A stretch of DNA of 64,000 nucleotides, taken from assembly GCF_023520895.1 (NCBI RefSeq), contig NZ_CP026029.1, forward strand, positions 1,302,001 to 1,366,000. The letters run 5' to 3'. Under the pieces are notes generated by a model. That model made no database searches, was not told the DNA's origin, and saw only the letters and a program-made list of their open reading frames with translations. Positions 44,746 through 52,398 of this stretch are shown piece by piece; within the stretch, counting starts at the first letter, position 1; each line of letters starts with the position of its first letter. The stretch comes from Paenibacillus sp. PK3_47 (lineage in GTDB: Bacteria > Bacillota > Bacilli > Paenibacillales > Paenibacillaceae). A program made the position numbers and the translations under genes.

Positions 44746-46410
44746 TTACCTGCTCAGCACAAGCGAACGGTATTCCTGGGGAGTCATATTCATAACTTTG
44801 CGGAAGGAGCGGGTGAAGTTCGTGGCGGTTCCATAACCTACCCGCTCGGCAACCTCCTGTATTTTGATATCCGGATCACCCAGCAGCTGCTTGGCTTTCC
44901 CCATCCGCGCGCCGGTAATATATTCGGACAGATTGATCTCGGTCACCTGCTTGAACAGCCGGGACAGATAAGATGGATTGAAATAGACCAGCTCGGCCAG
45001 ACGGACCAGTGAAATTTCATCCGGGTCATGCAGATGCTCCAGAATATGCTTTTGAATAATTGTGACAACTGCCTTCGCTCTGCGCTCCTCCTCCTGGGTC
45101 TGGAGACTGAACAACAGCTCGCCCACCTGAATCATATACCCGAAGGCTTCCTGCCAGGAAGCATGTTCGCCGGGCTGCATCAGCTTGTGGAGTCCCACCT
45201 TGGGCGCTGCGGTATCGACCAGGTTCCAGCGGTTCATATATGTCAGGAACACGAGGCCGATCGCGTAATATACCTCCATTGCAGGGGTATAGTGCATACT
45301 GTCCACAGCGTTAAAGGTAGCCGCGCACTCCTGCAGTGTCTTTCCGAATTCCTCGCGCTGCCCATGCTCCAGCTGGTCGCCGAGCAGCTCCAGCCGGGCG
45401 TGGCGGAAGGATGGCTTCCGGCCCGCTGGCTTCTCTGTCTGGAGCATCTCCTGCCGGATCAGCTGCTTGTCCAGCAGCAGCATCCCGCCTCCCTGGCCGA
45501 TTCTGTAGTTCATCATCATCTCCAGGACCGAGAACCGGCCTGCCGCCTGCTCCCAGCTGACCGGACTGTCATCCAGCACGAACGAGAGCACTTCGCCCAC
45601 CGATTCCCGGCAGGCCAGCTGGATCAGCTCCAGATTGCCTTTGATAAAAGTCAGCACCTTGTTCCATTCTTCTGCCGGATTCTGTCCGGGCTGCGGCTGG
45701 ATCAGCCAGATGAGATCGGACTGCTCATTAACCGTCTCTACAAATACAGCATGGGCGGAGATATACTGCCGGGCAATCAGCCGGATCCGGTAGAGCTGGC
45801 TCATCCGGTGGGAATACATCGATTTGTTCTGGAAGCTGTTGACCCGGCCCAGCAGAATTAACACAGAGTGATCGGCACGCAGCTTGATACCCAGCTCGTC
45901 CAGCTGCTCCTGGTTCATCTCCCGGATGTTCAGCTGCTCGTTCAGAATGCCTTTGATATAATCGTTCTGCCGCATTTCCCGGGTCAAATCGAGCTGTTCC
46001 TGCGCCTGCTGCAGCAGCGACTCCGCCTTCATCTCTGTCTCTATCTCCCCGACGGCCTGCCTGACCAGCTGGATTACCTTGTTGTAGCCTTCCGTTTTGA
46101 GCAGATAGCTGACTCCGTCATATTGAATGGCTGAATAAATATAGGAGAACTCATTGTGGCCGGTCAGAAAAATAACCTTGCACGCCGGCCATCGCTCCCT
46201 GATCCGGTCCAGCAGCTGCAGCCCGCTGATTCCGGGCATACGTATATCCGTCAGGACAATGTCAAAGCGGGTCCGGTCAAACAGCCTCACTGCTTCTTCC
46301 CCCGAATAGGCCTTATATACATCCAGTTCCGGCTCAGGGATGCCCTGCAGCACCTCATGCAATCCGTCAGCAATAATCCGTTCGTCATCTACTACCAGCA
46401 ATCTGAACAT
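44746..46410 (-). CDS. YesN-type response regulator with AraC DNA-binding domain
   Basis: This 554-residue regulator has a receiver domain (LLVVDDERIIADGL, acceptor Asp in DIVLTDIRMPGISGL, Lys in YLLKTEG), a long helical middle region, and a C-terminal AraC domain with two helix-turn-helix units (EISLVRLAELVYFNPSYLSR and KIQEVAERVGYGTATNFTRS). It probably activates the transporter and glycosidase genes downstream. The start ATG 46410 has GGAG 7 bases upstream, one base past the kinase stop. Confidence 0.93.
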   Translation of the reverse strand: MFRLLVVDDERIIADGLHEVLQGIPEPELDVYKAYSGEEAVRLFDRTRFDIVLTDIRMPGISGLQLLDRIRERWPACKVIFLTGHNEFSYIYSAIQYDGVSYLLKTEGYNKVIQLVRQAVGEIETEMKAESLLQQAQEQLDLTREMRQNDYIKGILNEQLNIREMNQEQLDELGIKLRADHSVLILLGRVNSFQNKSMYSHRMSQLYRIRLIARQYISAHAVFVETVNEQSDLIWLIQPQPGQNPAEEWNKVLTFIKGNLELIQLACRESVGEVLSFVLDDSPVSWEQAAGRFSVLEMMMNYRIGQGGGMLLLDKQLIRQEMLQTEKPAGRKPSFRHARLELLGDQLEHGQREEFGKTLQECAATFNAVDSMHYTPAMEVYYAIGLVFLTYMNRWNLVDTAAPKVGLHKLMQPGEHASWQEAFGYMIQVGELLFSLQTQEEERRAKAVVTIIQKHILEHLHDPDEISLVRLAELVYFNPSYLSRLFKQVTEINLSEYITGARMGKAKQLLGDPDIKIQEVAERVGYGTATNFTRSFRKVMNMTPQEYRSLVLSR

Positions 46411-46411
46411 G

Positions 46412-48145
46412 TTAAGGCTCCTTTCCTGTGTCCGCAATACGAATGGTTGCTTTCAGGCCGCCAAGCCCGCTCCGTTCCAGCAGCAGCCCGCTGCCCTCAC
46501 CGTATTTCAGCCTAAGCCGCAGGTGGATATTCAGCAGACCGGTGGTTTCCACGTCTTTCCCTGTTAAAGAACGGTTCATGGCCTCAAGCCGCTCCCCGCT
46601 TAATTCTGATCCGTTGTCTTCAACCATGAGCAACATTTCATCGGCCGTATGCTGAAAGTGCACCTTGAGAATCCCGCCCTCCGGTCTCTGCTCCAGTCCG
46701 TGATTAAATGCATTCTCAATGACCGGCTGCAAAATCAGCCGCGGAACCATCAGCCCGCCCGCCTTCTCCGGAAGCTCTCCGAACTCAGTCACGTTGCGGC
46801 CATAAAAACGTGTGGTCTGAATTTCCGTGTATACCTTGGCATGCTTCACTTCGTCGGCCAGCGTCACTTCCTCCGTATGGCTGCGAGTAATGAACTGAAA
46901 ATAAACGCCCAGCTGGTTGGTGAACTGCTCCAGATTCTCGTTGTCGCCCAGCCGGGCCAATGTGTTGAGAATGAAGAAGCTGTTGTACAAAAAATGCGGA
47001 TTGATCTGGGACTGGAGCTGCTTCAGCTCCGCCCGGTGGGTCAGAATCTGCTGCTTGTACACCTGGTCAACCAGCGACTCCACATTTTCCAGCATGCTGT
47101 TGAAGCGGGCATAGATGTACCGGAACTCATCATCGACATCATGGGCGATCCGCACGGAGAAGTCCTCATGCTCCACCTTCCGGAATGCCTTGACCAGCTT
47201 GAACAGCGGCTTGTGAATGTATTTGTAGGCGTAAAGGGAATAGAGCACGATGATCAGCACCGATACGGCTGCCAGCATGACAAACCAGCTCTTGAACTTC
47301 TCCAGCGGCTCAAACACACCGCTTACCGGCACATATTTGCTCAGTACCGCATCAAAAAACGGGGAGTAAGAATACACCGCCAGATAGCGCGTATCCTGAA
47401 AGTCAACAGTTCGGGTGCTGTTCATGTCTCTATGATCCGACAGAAATGCCGGAATGACCGGGTCGGAGCTGATCTCCCTGCCTGTAGCGATCGTGTACTC
47501 CGGATTGCTAAGGAGCAGCTGCTCCTCAGGGGAATTGGCCATTTTCATCAGATTCTCCTGAAGCTTAGGTTTGGAGAACTCTACCGTAAGCATAAAAATA
47601 GGCTTCCGGCTGCTTCCCGGTGAAGTCGTAGGATAAGCTGCGCTTAAGGTTAATCCGCCGCTGTGATCACGCAGCTGGGAACCCGGCTGATTCTGCACGT
47701 CCTTCAATTCATTGAACTCGTCCAGATTCAGCGACCCTACAGTCAGCGCGGACACCTTCTTCTGGATTGAAGGAATGTAGGCGTAGACATCAACAATGTA
47801 AGTGCTGCTGTTCCGGATCGCATTCAGCCGCTGCTGCAGTCTCAGAATGCTCTCCATCCGCTCGATATTGTTCATCGATTCGGGAATGGAGCCCAGCGCA
47901 TTCAGATTGTCGTCTGTCAGACAGTCATACTGCAGCAGCTGGATTCTGCGGAACTCCTGCTCCAGATTGCCGAAATACTGCGACACCTGTGAGCTCATGG
48001 AGCGGGAAATCTCCTGCTTGAGAGTGTGCACCCCCCAGTTGTAAATGATCATGCTGAGCACAAAGAGCGGCAGAAGGATGCAAATGAATGAGAAGATCAG
48101 CCTGCGCAGCACATTTTTCTTCCATGGCAGCTTGTGTATGTTCAT
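46412..48145 (-). CDS. YesM-type sensor histidine kinase
   Basis: This 577-residue membrane kinase has a first helix (RRLIFSFICILLPLFVLSMI), an extracellular sensor region of about 240 residues, a second helix (WFVMLAAVSVLIIVLYSLY), HAMP, the His_kinase domain with LQSQINPHFLYNSFFILNTL (phospho-His), and an ATPase domain with VIENAFNHGLEQRP and LLMVEDNGSEL. The start ATG 48145 has AGGGGG upstream. A cre-like site overlaps its leader. It probably senses an extracellular sugar or its binding protein. Confidence 0.93.
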   Translation of the reverse strand: MNIHKLPWKKNVLRRLIFSFICILLPLFVLSMIIYNWGVHTLKQEISRSMSSQVSQYFGNLEQEFRRIQLLQYDCLTDDNLNALGSIPESMNNIERMESILRLQQRLNAIRNSSTYIVDVYAYIPSIQKKVSALTVGSLNLDEFNELKDVQNQPGSQLRDHSGGLTLSAAYPTTSPGSSRKPIFMLTVEFSKPKLQENLMKMANSPEEQLLLSNPEYTIATGREISSDPVIPAFLSDHRDMNSTRTVDFQDTRYLAVYSYSPFFDAVLSKYVPVSGVFEPLEKFKSWFVMLAAVSVLIIVLYSLYAYKYIHKPLFKLVKAFRKVEHEDFSVRIAHDVDDEFRYIYARFNSMLENVESLVDQVYKQQILTHRAELKQLQSQINPHFLYNSFFILNTLARLGDNENLEQFTNQLGVYFQFITRSHTEEVTLADEVKHAKVYTEIQTTRFYGRNVTEFGELPEKAGGLMVPRLILQPVIENAFNHGLEQRPEGGILKVHFQHTADEMLLMVEDNGSELSGERLEAMNRSLTGKDVETTGLLNIHLRLRLKYGEGSGLLLERSGLGGLKATIRIADTGKEP

Positions 48146-48158
48146 ATAACCCCCTGTA

Positions 48159-48172
48159 TGATAGCGTTTTCT
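48159..48172 (+). promoter_or_regulatory. cre-like site at the kinase gene leader
   Basis: TGATAGCGTTTTCT matches TGWAARCGYTWNCW at 13 of 14 positions and ends 14 bases from the kinase start codon, a position where bound CcpA would block transcription. Confidence 0.55.
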
Positions 48173-48325
48173 TTCACTTTGAGTTGTAGCACACCAAGGC
48201 GGCGCAGGCAATGCAAAATTAATGACGGATACGGCTCTGTCCCGTCATAAACCGCCTGAAGGTAGAAGATGATCCGGTACTTTGGAGCGAGAAGACTGGC
48301 GGGCCGGGGGAAATAACAGGCTCGG

Positions 48326-48371
48326 TCGGGAGACTGTCCTTGAGCCGGCAGTAGAATCCGGAAGTCTCCCG
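48326..48371. promoter_or_regulatory. Inverted repeat in the divergent intergenic region
   Basis: The arms TCGGGAGACT (48326-48335) and AGTCTCCCG (48363-48371) pair over nine bases around a 27-base spacer. It lies midway in the 366-base gap between the kinase gene and the secreted-protein operon, so it may be an operator or a structured leader. The rest of the gap has a TATACT box at 48447-48452 without a clear -35 partner. Confidence 0.45.
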
Positions 48372-48511
48372 GAGGGGCGGATTGAACCTATTGTGTTACT
48401 CTGCAAAATTATCCTTTGTAGTGACGAATCGCCCGTTAAAGGGTTCTATACTTAAGTCATTCCCGCAGCGAAGCACGCTGCACACACAGGAACGAAGGAG
48501 ACAGGAAAACG

Positions 48512-48964
48512 ATGCGCAGAAGGCTGAAGACAGGAATTGCCGCTGCAGGCATTATGGCAGCACTCGGGTCAGGCAGCATCTATGCCGCCCTGGATTCCGG
48601 GAACACCTGGGGGAACTGGTATCACCATCTGTTCACCTCTGCTTCAGAGCCGGTCGCTCATGACCGGATACAGGAAGCAAACCGTGCTGCATCTGCCCTG
48701 TTGAAGGATGATGGGCTGTCCGCCGGGGCAAGCGAAAGCATCGCTGCCGAGGAGGACAAGGTGCTGGGGCAATCGCTTCATGAAATCGGAAGCCGTCAGC
48801 GCAGATACATACAGAACCTCGAAGAAGCTGCTGATGAAGCTGCCGGCAGTATTGCAGGCCAGTTTACGGCAGCGGAAGAGGAGCAAAAGCAGCAAATCGA
48901 TCAGCTGCTGGAGATGGCAGCCAAGGAGCTGCTGGATCAGGCTGGCCGGAAGCTGGAACGTTAG
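48512..48964 (+). CDS. Secreted helical protein A (first of three related)
   Basis: This 150-residue protein has a signal peptide (KTGIAAAGIMAALGSGSIYA, cleavage after YAA or nearby). The mature part starts LDSGNTWGNWYHHLFTSAS, which lines up with the two proteins that follow. The rest is almost all helix, rich in Glu, Ala and Gln (EEAADEAAGSIAGQFTAAEE), with heptad-like spacing. There is no anchor, Cys or catalytic motif. GGAG lies 11 bases upstream. Function unknown; part of an operon with a signal peptidase. Confidence 0.82.
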   Translation: MRRRLKTGIAAAGIMAALGSGSIYAALDSGNTWGNWYHHLFTSASEPVAHDRIQEANRAASALLKDDGLSAGASESIAAEEDKVLGQSLHEIGSRQRRYIQNLEEAADEAAGSIAGQFTAAEEEQKQQIDQLLEMAAKELLDQAGRKLER

Positions 48965-49039
48965 GAAGAAGGTTGTTCGCAAGCAGTCTTGTTTTCAATG
49001 AAATTCCACTATAAACCCCATTAAAGGAGAAATGAACAA

Positions 49040-49801
49040 ATGAAATCAGTTAAAAGCAAAGTAGCAGTAGGCGTAATCGTAACCGGACTTATGGCAGGAA
49101 TGGGTACCGCTTTTGCAAGCACAGATGCCGGAGTCCAGTTCAAAGCCTGGTACAGCACAGTATTTAACACGGCTTCAAGCAAAGTAACCAAGGACATTAC
49201 AAGTACTTATCAGGCGAAGCTGGGCAGCTACAATGCAGAGTATGAAGCGCTGAAAAGCTCCTCCGTGCAAAGCATCAAGGACAGCACGGAAGCCAAGCGG
49301 ATTGATACCATGAAAACGATCAATGCCGCCAAAAACAACTATATCTACCAGGTAGAAAATGCAGAAAAAAGCACCACCGTTGAGACAGATTTCGCCGTGT
49401 TCGCCAGAGGGATTAACGAGCAGGTAGACGCTGTTAAGGAAGGTGCCAAAGCCTATGGGGAGACCGATCTGAAGAACAAGCTGAATGCCCAAGGTTCCGC
49501 AAGTGTAACAGAGATCAACAAACAGGTCGCTTCCCAGCAGAAATCCTCCACCGAAGATTTGACCAAAAAAATCAAGGAAGCCCAAGACAATATTAACGCC
49601 CTTGTAAAACAACACAGTGAAGCTGCCGACAAGGATATCCGCAGCCACATTGAAGCCAAAATTGCCGAGCTGAGAGCGGAGCTGACCAAATATGCCGCAG
49701 ATCTGACTGCTGCTAAGCAGGCTGAAGTTGCAGCTGCCGGTGACAAAGCTCAAGCAGAAGCACTTGCTGCGCTGGATGCCATTGCCGCTTCGATTAAATA
49801 A
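49040..49801 (+). CDS. Secreted helical protein B (second of three related)
   Basis: This 253-residue protein has a signal peptide (KVAVGVIVTGLMAGMGTAFA) and a mature start STDAGVQFKAWYSTVFNTAS that matches protein A's. The body is a long run of Lys/Glu/Ala/Ser/Gln helices (STEDLTKKIKEAQDNINAL, IEAKIAELRAELTKYAADL), predicted coiled coil, without Cys, Trp-rich or catalytic motifs beyond the N-terminus. GGAG lies 10 bases before the ATG, with a tiny out-of-phase ATG between them. Gap to protein A is 75 bases. Function unknown; could form fibres or bundles on the cell surface (inference). Confidence 0.85.
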   Translation: MKSVKSKVAVGVIVTGLMAGMGTAFASTDAGVQFKAWYSTVFNTASSKVTKDITSTYQAKLGSYNAEYEALKSSSVQSIKDSTEAKRIDTMKTINAAKNNYIYQVENAEKSTTVETDFAVFARGINEQVDAVKEGAKAYGETDLKNKLNAQGSASVTEINKQVASQQKSSTEDLTKKIKEAQDNINALVKQHSEAADKDIRSHIEAKIAELRAELTKYAADLTAAKQAEVAAAGDKAQAEALAALDAIAASIK

Positions 49802-49875
49802 GGAATATGCAGCAGAGGCCTCTCCTCCGGGAGACGGCCTCCGGCTTGCTGCCGACATGCAAAGGAGATCATAGC

Positions 49876-50448
49876 ATGAGAATGAGAAAAGCAAAGGGTT
49901 GCCATTCCAAGCATAGAAGCATGAAACAGAGACTCCTGATTGGAATTGTTTCTGTAAGCACGCTAACCGTCTTCTCTACGGGTCTGACATTTGCCGATAC
50001 CGATCTGAAGGCCAAGGTCCGTATTTGGGCTGATCAACAGGCCGGGTCTGCCCTGTCTGTGCTGAAACAGAGCATCAGCTCCGAGACCGAGGTGCAAAAA
50101 GCGCGTTTGCAGGAAGAGTTACGCCTAGGACTGCAGCTTCAAGCTGAGGAGATGAACAAATTTACGGAGCAGCAGCGCAGCAAGTACAGCGATGAGCTGC
50201 GGGCGCATGCCGATTCCTTGATTGCCGGGCTTGAGTTCGAAAGTGAAGAAGACAAAGCGGAGATGCTCCGTAAGCTCGAAGCCATCGCCGCAAGCGCGGA
50301 GCAGGCTATGAACCATCTGGAAGACAGCTATACGCCGCCCGCCCCTGTCATGGAGAACCGGGAACAGGCAGTGACGGCTCCGGAATCACAGACCATAAGC
50401 GGTGAAGAGACTCCATCTTCTGTTACGGACGATGTATACAGCGAATAA
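49876..50448 (+). CDS. Secreted helical protein C (third of three related)
   Basis: This 190-residue protein has a long basic leader (MRMRKAKGCHSKHRSMKQR), a hydrophobic helix (LLIGIVSVSTLTVFSTGL), and probable cleavage after TFA. The mature start DTDLKAKVRIWADQQAGSA parallels proteins A and B. A helical Gln/Glu-rich body follows (EVQKARLQEELRLGLQLQAE), ending in a Pro/Thr/Glu-rich tail from about residue 155 (SYTPPAPVMENRE...). The start ATG 49876 has GGAG 8 bases upstream; the frame is open further to 49807. It lies 30 bases before the signal peptidase gene. Confidence 0.8.
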   Translation: MRMRKAKGCHSKHRSMKQRLLIGIVSVSTLTVFSTGLTFADTDLKAKVRIWADQQAGSALSVLKQSISSETEVQKARLQEELRLGLQLQAEEMNKFTEQQRSKYSDELRAHADSLIAGLEFESEEDKAEMLRKLEAIAASAEQAMNHLEDSYTPPAPVMENREQAVTAPESQTISGEETPSSVTDDVYSE

Positions 50449-50478
50449 ACGAAATGGCCGGATAAGGAGATGAACCAC

Positions 50479-51087
50479 GTGGCAATTCCCCACCTTCAGG
50501 ATTCAGAAAAAAAGGACGAAGCTCCAGTCTTACCCGGTTCAGGTAATGCTGTCTCTCCGTCCGCTGCGGGCGGCAAAAGCGGGTTCTGGGGCTGGGTGCG
50601 GTTTCTGGCTGTTCTGGGGATATCCTGTTTTCTGATCTTTCACAGCATTGGCCTGACTAGAATATCGGGAAATTCCATGAATCCCAGTCTGAATAACGGT
50701 AACGTGCTGCTCGTCAACAAATGGCCGTTGTATACGGGTTCACCCGGATTCGGCGACGTAGTTGTCATCCGTACTCCGCAGCTTCCCTACGATATTATCA
50801 AAAGAGTGATCGGCACAGAAGGTGACACTGTAGCTATTAAAGACGGAACTGTCCTGGTTAACGGGCATGATTTCCCTGAACTGTATGCTTACGGCATTCC
50901 GGAAGATATGGACGAAGTGTATGTAGGTGCGGGCGAAGTCTTTGTACTCGGCGACAACCGCACTCCGGGAGAAAGTCTGGACAGCCGCAGCCCGGAGCTG
51001 GGGCTTGTCCCGGAAGAGTATATTACGGGTTACGGATTCATAAAACTGATTCCCTGGGGAGCTATTGCACGTCCCCTGGAGTTCTAG
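50479..51087 (+). CDS. Signal peptidase I
   Basis: This 202-residue type I signal peptidase has a cytoplasmic Ser/Gly/Ala-rich leader, one membrane helix (FLAVLGISCFLIFHSIGL), catalytic Ser in RISGNSMNPSLNNGN, catalytic Lys in YDIIKRVIGTEGD, and the conserved VFVLGDNRTPGESLDSRS box. The Ser/Lys dyad makes it the ordinary bacterial type, not the SipW (Ser/His) type. GGAG directly abuts the ATG at 50470, so GTG 50479, nine bases from the site, is the likelier start. Its position as last gene of the operon suggests it matures the three secreted proteins, though it may serve other substrates too. Confidence 0.93.
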   Translation: MAIPHLQDSEKKDEAPVLPGSGNAVSPSAAGGKSGFWGWVRFLAVLGISCFLIFHSIGLTRISGNSMNPSLNNGNVLLVNKWPLYTGSPGFGDVVVIRTPQLPYDIIKRVIGTEGDTVAIKDGTVLVNGHDFPELYAYGIPEDMDEVYVGAGEVFVLGDNRTPGESLDSRSPELGLVPEEYITGYGFIKLIPWGAIARPLEF

Positions 51088-51117
51088 CCTGCTGTTCCTT
51101 CACGGGAATGGCGGGCT
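51086..51117 (+). terminator. Hairpin between convergent signal peptidase and regulator genes
   Basis: The arms AGCCTGC / GCGGGCT (one G-T pair) with partial inner pairing begin at the signal peptidase stop codon. Only TT and a pyrimidine-rich stretch follow, so terminator function is possible but weak. Confidence 0.5.
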
Positions 51118-51133
51118 GTTCCTGCTTGTCCTG

Positions 51134-51784
51134 TTAAACGCTCCCGGCAAAAAGCTTCTGGCTGGCCTGGACATTGTGACTGTGAAAATACAAAGCGGCC
51201 TTGGTCCGGTCCGGAAGATTGAGCTTCGACAGTATCTGGCTGACATGCTTCTTCACCGTATATTCCGTAACGATCAGTCTTGAAGCAATCTCTCTGTTGG
51301 ACAGCCCTTCACTAAGCATGGCGAGCACTTCCTGCTCTTTGGGTGTCAGATCATATTCATTATCTGCCGTCTTCTCCATCAGCTTGGACTCCAGTAGTTC
51401 AAAATCATAGTACCTCCGGCCCCTGCCGACATGCCTGATCGCATACAGCAGCTCTTCCGGCAGCGCTTCCTTGAGCAAAAGTCCTTCCACTCCAATCGAC
51501 AGCGCCTTGCTAAGCTCGGAAGGATGAAGCGAAGAAGTCAGATAGACAAACTTGCAGGCGGCTCCGGCATGCTTGAGCTTTTCGATGACATCCAGGCCAT
51601 TCTGCTGGTTAATCCGGTTGTTCATAATACACACATCGGGCTGCATGGATTCAATGAGTGCCATGGTCTCTTTACCGTCCGATGCCTCGCCGCAAATCTC
51701 GATATCGGGATCCCCCGACAAAATGGAAGTGATGCCTCTGCGTACCAGTTGATAAGGATCGACCACGATTACTTTGACTAACAT
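51134..51784 (-). CDS. NarL/LuxR-type regulator with atypical receiver
   Basis: This regulator of about 216 residues has an N-terminal receiver-like domain and a C-terminal LuxR helix-turn-helix (YDLTPKEQEVLAMLSEGLSN, VTEYTVKKHVSQILSKL). In the receiver, the usual Asp-Asp metal pair is VVDPYQLVRRG (D-P), and the phospho-acceptor Asp is Asn: VCIMNNRINQQNGL where VLMDIRMP is expected. Thr (VYLTSS) and Lys (LLLKEA) remain. It therefore cannot be phosphorylated in the standard way. ATG 51784 or TTG 51790 (7 bases after GGGAG) is the start. No kinase gene is adjacent. It converges on the secreted-protein operon and may control it (inference). Confidence 0.87.
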   Translation of the reverse strand: MLVKVIVVDPYQLVRRGITSILSGDPDIEICGEASDGKETMALIESMQPDVCIMNNRINQQNGLDVIEKLKHAGAACKFVYLTSSLHPSELSKALSIGVEGLLLKEALPEELLYAIRHVGRGRRYYDFELLESKLMEKTADNEYDLTPKEQEVLAMLSEGLSNREIASRLIVTEYTVKKHVSQILSKLNLPDRTKAALYFHSHNVQASQKLFAGSV

Positions 51785-52019
51785 TTGCAAGTCCGTACTC
51801 CCTTCTCCCAAGAATCTAGGTGTTCAGTCCTGTTAAAAATAAGATAAGATATGTAAAAAGTCCTATTTCTAACTATACAATTCTTACCAAAAACCGTCAA
51901 TGAAGTTTTTCTCTGTATTTTGGTACATTTGTCGTTGTTTGAGGTACTTCAAAGACATGACGGTACGGCCTAAGTGTACTTTGTACAGCTAATCCGCCGC
52001 ATTTTTGGGATAATTTGAG

Positions 52020-52106
52020 TTTAGTTGTATTCTGTACAGTTAAAGTCGGGGATTCTGTCCAAAAATGCTTGTTCCGGTGATTATAGTTGCAGCGAATACA
52101 GTTATA
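52020..52106. repeat. Two copies of a 25-base hairpin repeat
   Basis: Copies at 52020-52044 and 52082-52106 have the same length, loop size and arm pattern (TAGTTG...CAGTTA), with pairs kept by G-T wobble. They are similar in plan to the TTAG/CTAA hairpins at 60412-60600. Confidence 0.6.
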
Positions 52107-52260
52107 TCCCTTACCCGCCACTTTTCACGAGGAACAGGTGTACAAAGTGCAATTATCTCCTCTCAGAGCACCTTCCCGCTGCTGACACGGCCATTATAAG
52201 GTCCCGCGCCCGCTCCGCAATCCCGACCACATAATAGAGTCTCTAAGAGACTCTGCCCTG

Positions 52261-52305
52261 CCTTGCCTGCCTTGCATGCCTTGCATGCCTTGCCTGTCTT
52301 GCCCG
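52261..52305. repeat. Five tandem 9-bp repeats
   Basis: The unit is CCTTGCCTG or CCTTGCATG, with the last copy diverged (TCTTGCCCG). Non-coding. Confidence 0.75.
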
Positions 52306-52339
52306 GCTCCACCCGGAACGTCCTGTAAGCATAAAATAC

Positions 52340-52369
52340 AGCGGACGGCCGGATATCCGGCCGCCCGCT
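52340..52369 (-). terminator. Terminator of second sugar-transporter operon
   Basis: The 13-bp GC-rich stem AGCGGGCGGCCGG / CCGGCCGTCCGCT (one G-T pair) with loop ATAT is followed by GTATTTTA on the minus strand, 30 bases past the binding-protein stop. Confidence 0.85.
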
Positions 52370-52398
52370 ATGGCGCTTACTCTCCCTCTATTGGACTG

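Larger units (their letters stand above)
51812..52339. other. Non-coding gap with paired hairpin repeats and 9-bp repeats
   Basis: About 530 bases with no convincing gene. It contains two 25-base hairpins of the same design (52020-52044 and 52082-52106, arms TAGTTGNA / TACAGTTA with G-T pairs and 5-base loops), a perfect 8-bp hairpin AGAGTCTC-TAA-GAGACTCT (52236-52254), and five copies of the 9-mer CCTTGCMTG (52261-52305). The promoter of the NarL-type gene should lie at its left end. Confidence 0.6.

Noticed and set aside
50470..51087. SipW-type (ER-like) signal peptidase beside TasA-like proteins
   Set aside because: The enzyme has the bacterial Ser/Lys dyad, with Lys in YDIIKRVIG, and the secreted proteins lack TasA features, so the TapA-SipW-TasA system itself is not present.
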